Shown here: positions 60,531 to 64,000 of the stretch, one piece after another
Layout: each line of letters opens with the position of its first letter
Position numbering within the stretch: position 1 is the first letter of the stretch
Origin: Crossaster papposus
Taxonomy: Eukaryota > Echinodermata > Asteroidea > Velatida > Solasteridae
Direction of reading: 5' to 3'
DNA: 64,000 bases
Assembly (NCBI GenBank): GCA_037893245.1
Contig: JBAIAA010000746.1
Span: 186,001 to 250,000 of the forward strand
Made by a program: the position numbers and the translations under genes
Notes under the pieces: generated by a model
The model's input: only the letters and a program-made list of their open reading frames with translations
What the model was told of the DNA's origin: nothing
Database searches by the model: none

Positions 60531-61648
60531 TAAAGTACCGAGTGCTTCGCCATTCGAGAGCGCTAAAAATGGTTTCGACTCCCGTCGCTGCGGCTTCACA
60601 AGTCTCGACTAGTGACGCCTCGTCTGCATAGCCACGATGGCCTTGACAAAGGGCTACCAGGAAATGGGTGGATTTTAGGCTCTGTTTCATACGCAAGATC
60701 ATGTACCCGCGCCGTGCGAAACACACGAAACTAGCTATGCGCTATCGCACTTCGAATCAGAACAGCCATGACGAAATTGGGCAATTCGCCTATTTGAATG
60801 TGTAAATACACCAATCCCATTTCATGCATCTCACCACTAAATAAACGGAAATTGTTTCTCCTATGAATTGTTTGGCATCAAAATTACCTAGAAAACAGTA
60901 AAGTGACATATCGACCCGGAAATGTGTCAATTTCGACTCAGAAGAGGACTGTGCCGGCAGATTTATGCAGATTCTGGTCAATCTGCTGTTAGAGTGTGAT
61001 AAAAAAAGGTCGCCAAATTGGAATGACGTAAATCGCAGTATCGCACGTGATGTTCACAATAGTGCTATAAAACAATACAAATCAAAACAAAACGACCACG
61101 AAAATCTGTCTGGACAAAAGTACCTCTTTATGCATACTTTGTGCCAATTTATCACCGAGATCAGATAATTTGTCAGAATATTGTCTCTCCAACAAGTCGA
61201 TCGTGTACTATACCTCATCATACCGCGGCACCAATTTAACCCTACAACCTGACACGAGTTGTGGGGACTTTGCACGTTTTAATCGGCTGCCATCGCGTTA
61301 TAATTGCGTTAATAGGCCTAAGTCTCGAGTACCATACCAACCCATATAGATCCCAATTACAGGACATGATCTCTTGAAGGGTCTTGAGTCTAAAAGATAT
61401 TTATTCATTTGCCAATAGAAATGAATATTGGTTGTTTAGACAGCCCCGAGTTCGAATCACTTTAATAAATTGATGGGAGTCTAGCACAAGCTTGTTTAAT
61501 TGTACATGTATAGTGTCGGCAATGTGCCACGTGTAACGGTCTCAATATCTGCTTGGCGCTAAACTTCTCCAGTGGGAAAATTTCACTTCAACACACATGC
61601 GACTAATGAATAAGTATCATCCATAGCTCTATGGTATCATCGTGCTTG

Positions 61649-62060
61649 TTAAAGGTATGATACACCATTGGTAATTGCTTGAATTATCATGAATGGGTAT
61701 ATATATATATATATTTTTTTATTTTTTTGGGGGGGTTGTATTTTATAATAAATACCGTTTAACTGACCTGTCCGAAGTTTTATAATCATGGATGCCGAGA
61801 AAAGCACGAAAAACAGCGTTTGTTTTCAACCGGCGTCGAGCAGTTATTCTTATGTTATCTTTGTTTTTTCGCGATCGCCGTCCGGCGATCGCGGATTTTT
61901 CTTTAGAAAATTCAATTGTTCTGAATAATTACAGGATATCTAGCGCAATCATTTGGCTGGATGCCTAGAATCATTATTTACTTTCAGATGAGTAAGATAT
62001 TTCTTAATAATTTGGTAGTAAATATTTTTGATATCTGCAAATGGTGTATCCTACCTTTAA
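61649..62060 (+). mobile_element. Family A element, best full-length copy
   Basis: 412 bases from TTAAAGGTATGATACACC to GTATCCTACCTTTAA. It has the full CGCGATCGCCGTCCGGCGAT hairpin and a TATATATA expansion near the left end. A good reference copy for the family. Confidence 0.9.
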
Positions 62061-62339
62061 TGTTATCCGATGAATACCACCGGGTAGGTTTAATAGCGCA
62101 CCGGATAAGTGAGACCGTTACACCGGAATGAAGGGTGGTAAATAATGGTATTTTGCCATTAGGGTAAGGTGTACTTTTGTCTTGCATATCATGTTTTTAA
62201 TAGAACTGTAAGTATGGATGCATGTAAAATCCAGGATGACGTTTACTAAGAGTGTATAGTTTCTCAGGCATTAATGTTAACACAATAGCCCGATGTTTAT
62301 TGAAGAGGTCACCCAATGTTTACCGCATGACATTGCAGA

Positions 62340-62560
62340 TTTAAGTGGGAGTCACCGCTCAACGCTCGCTATTATGCCGACAATATTATACGAATGGTTT
62401 TCGACCAAAAGACCGTGAAGTTCGCAGTATCGGCCATTTCAGTCGTGGAAGATAACGCGTCGAAAGACTGGGAAAGATTATACGGTGCAGTGGATTTTAC
62501 CTCGGAAGCCAGAGTCGAAAAATGAGCATGAAAGTGCTAGTCATGATACGTACATTTACA
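62340..62560 (-). repeat. Dispersed repeat D, reverse copy
   Basis: AGTCGTGGAAGATAACGCGT and GAAAGACTGGGAAAGATTAT mirror the 50.15-50.22 kb sequence. Confidence 0.6.
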
Positions 62561-63349
62561 AATGCGTACGATCCGCAGATGTGACCCCGCTTTCTCCCAT
62601 GATACACTGCGGTAAACAGTGCGTATTAAAACGCCATCATATGCATTGTGTGAGAAATGGTGTTTTTTTGGGTGCTCATTTTTTAAGGTCGTAGTGGCGC
62701 TCATCAGGTGAAGCGAACTATTACGTCATACCGGAGAGATTTCCCAGGGGTCATTGCGCCACCTGCGCCGCAAGCAAGGTAAAAATGAACCATAACAAAT
62801 TCCTCTAAAAATCTTATGAAAGATTTGTTTTAAGGTTTTGACAATTTTTTCTCCCATAGCTAATAGAAATTTGTCAAGATGTCATACCATGGTCATACTT
62901 ACGTCATGCGCCATTGTTCTGGTTCACGCGTCGTCTAAAGCTTAGACGTATGCAGTACAAGGTGGTCGTGGCTATATGAATGTATGTTCACCGTCGTCAG
63001 CGTCAAAGAATGCGGTACAGGGATTTTGAGGACCGGGTTTTCTCTTTCCGACAATGAGCGAACCACGTTGCAACTTGACAGAACATTTCCCCTACCTTTC
63101 TTCAATAATTTAGACAGTCATGCATGTTTTATACATCTTAACATTAATTTATCATCCATATTTAGGGCCGTTTCATGGTTCAAGTCTTATAGAAAAAACA
63201 AAATATTATATAGAAAACAAAATTACCCACACGTAAGTCCTATACCCATTGGCTCGATTGTGGCCGAAAGTTGAATCTTTACCTTTATACGCGAGAATTA
63301 CATGGTCTATACATACACAGGACGCCAGCTTACTGGGCTGAGAAAATCT

Positions 63350-63785
63350 AAATACTTTCATTTGTAATTTACATTTGTCACCAACTCTCACATTCAATTT
63401 CGTCCGAGAAAAAAACAATCCCACGCTTTTAAACCAATTCAATTTCAACATTTGGTCACCTCTTTTAAACGCGGGTTTAAAATATTCTCAAGGGGTTGAG
63501 AATATTTGTCATAAAATACAGACCAAATTCGTCTCAATGCAAAACTTATGTTAAATAAATTAGTCTGATGTGTGCTTGCGTCAAGCACATATTAGACTAA
63601 TTTATTTTGCATAAGTTTCAAATTGATTGATATCAAACGAATTTGATCTGCGAATGCTTGACGAATTGAATCTGTGACCAACATTTAAAATTGAATGGTA
63701 AATGACTATAAATTGGTCAAAATGTGTGTGATTCTCGGACGAAATCGAATGTAAGAGTTGGTGAATTTAAATGAAAAGTGTTTTA
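63350..63785. repeat. Long palindrome (about 435 bases), three-base loop
   Basis: Centred on GCTTG-CGT-CAAGC near 63577. Paired parts include AAATTAGTCTGATGTGTGCT with its partner on the right, AAAACTTATG with CATAAGTTT, and far out ATTTCGTCCGAG with CTCGGACGAAAT. Confidence 0.85.
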
Positions 63786-63794
63786 AAATATCTA

Positions 63795-63918
63795 TGAAAA
63801 TCTATATTAAATATTACATTATTTTAGTTAGTCCACATTTTATTTGCAATACGCCTAGTACACATCTGTAAAGGGGTGCAAGTCAACTAGTCTGATTTCC
63901 AAACCTAATAATTTATAC
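63795..63918 (-). mobile_element. Family B fragment
   Basis: Reverse complement of the GGTTTGGAATCAGACTAGTT and TTGCAAATAAAATGTGGACT part of the family. Confidence 0.55.
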
Positions 63919-63920
63919 CC

Positions 63921-64000
63921 AGCACGATATGTGGCAGAGGGGTACCCCCTCTTATCCCTATACTTTATACGCACTCAACACTATTGTAACCTAACCCATC
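63921..64000. mobile_element. Family G element, cut by the window end
   Basis: AGCACGATATGTGGCAGAGG and ACTATTGTAACCTAACCCAT; the right end lies outside the window. Confidence 0.75.

Larger units (their letters stand above)
60193..64000 (+). other. Downstream region, probably the next intron of the plus-strand gene
   Basis: No phase-1 exon with good splice sites was found. It holds a small TIR element (60341), a family A copy (61649), a reverse copy of a dispersed repeat (62340-62560), a long palindrome (63350-63785), a family B fragment and the start of an AGCACGATAT element. About 60540-61640 and 62560-63340 show no supported feature. Confidence 0.4.

Noticed and set aside
1-64000. LTR retroelements, virus-like elements, CRISPR arrays, rRNA genes
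   Set aside because: I looked for protease, integrase, capsid or envelope-like frames, paired long terminal repeats, regular spacer arrays and rRNA cores and saw none.

Overview
The window looks like nuclear DNA from an echinoderm. The main reason is one very long minus-strand coding exon for a secreted protein made of tandem CSPG (NG2/FREM-type) repeats, with the layout of sea urchin ECM3 (FRAS1/FREM family). AT-rich non-coding DNA, GT-AG introns of many kilobases, dense short inverted-repeat transposons and long poly-G tracts all fit. I cannot fix the class (sea urchin, sea star or other) from sequence alone.

Layout. 1-34,302 (minus strand): the 5' part of the ECM3-like gene. Exon 1 (29,283-34,302) holds the signal peptide, the N-terminal region and 11.6 CSPG repeats. 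A 19.6 kb intron follows, then a 90-base exon (9,567-9,656) that continues CSPG repeat 12 in the correct phase. The expected Calx-beta part and C-terminus were not found at 1-9,566 and should lie left of the window. A TATA-like box and 5' UTR lie just above the ATG. 34,650-56,690: intergenic, almost entirely repeats, with a possible promoter/first exon near 36.1 kb. 56,694-60,192 (plus strand): two phase-compatible coding exons of a gene I do not recognise; it continues right of the window.

Mobile DNA dominates. At least four families of short elements sit at TTAA (called A, B, C and F here). Others have TA or TAA target duplications (H, I, J, K). There is a TIR family starting AGCACGATAT (G), tRNA-derived SINEs, a three-unit tandem tRNA-like array, a deleted LINE reverse transcriptase, and a 2.3 kb element whose interior is almost wholly TTACC-type repeats. 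Insertions of one element into another give a relative age order in several places. No LTR retroelement, virus-like element, CRISPR array or bacterial feature was seen.

The two genes diverge from the central intergenic repeat zone: ECM3-like leftward, the unknown gene rightward. I see no evidence that they share a function. Repeat boundaries are judged by eye and are usually good to a few bases where TIRs are visible, and to tens of bases for fragments.
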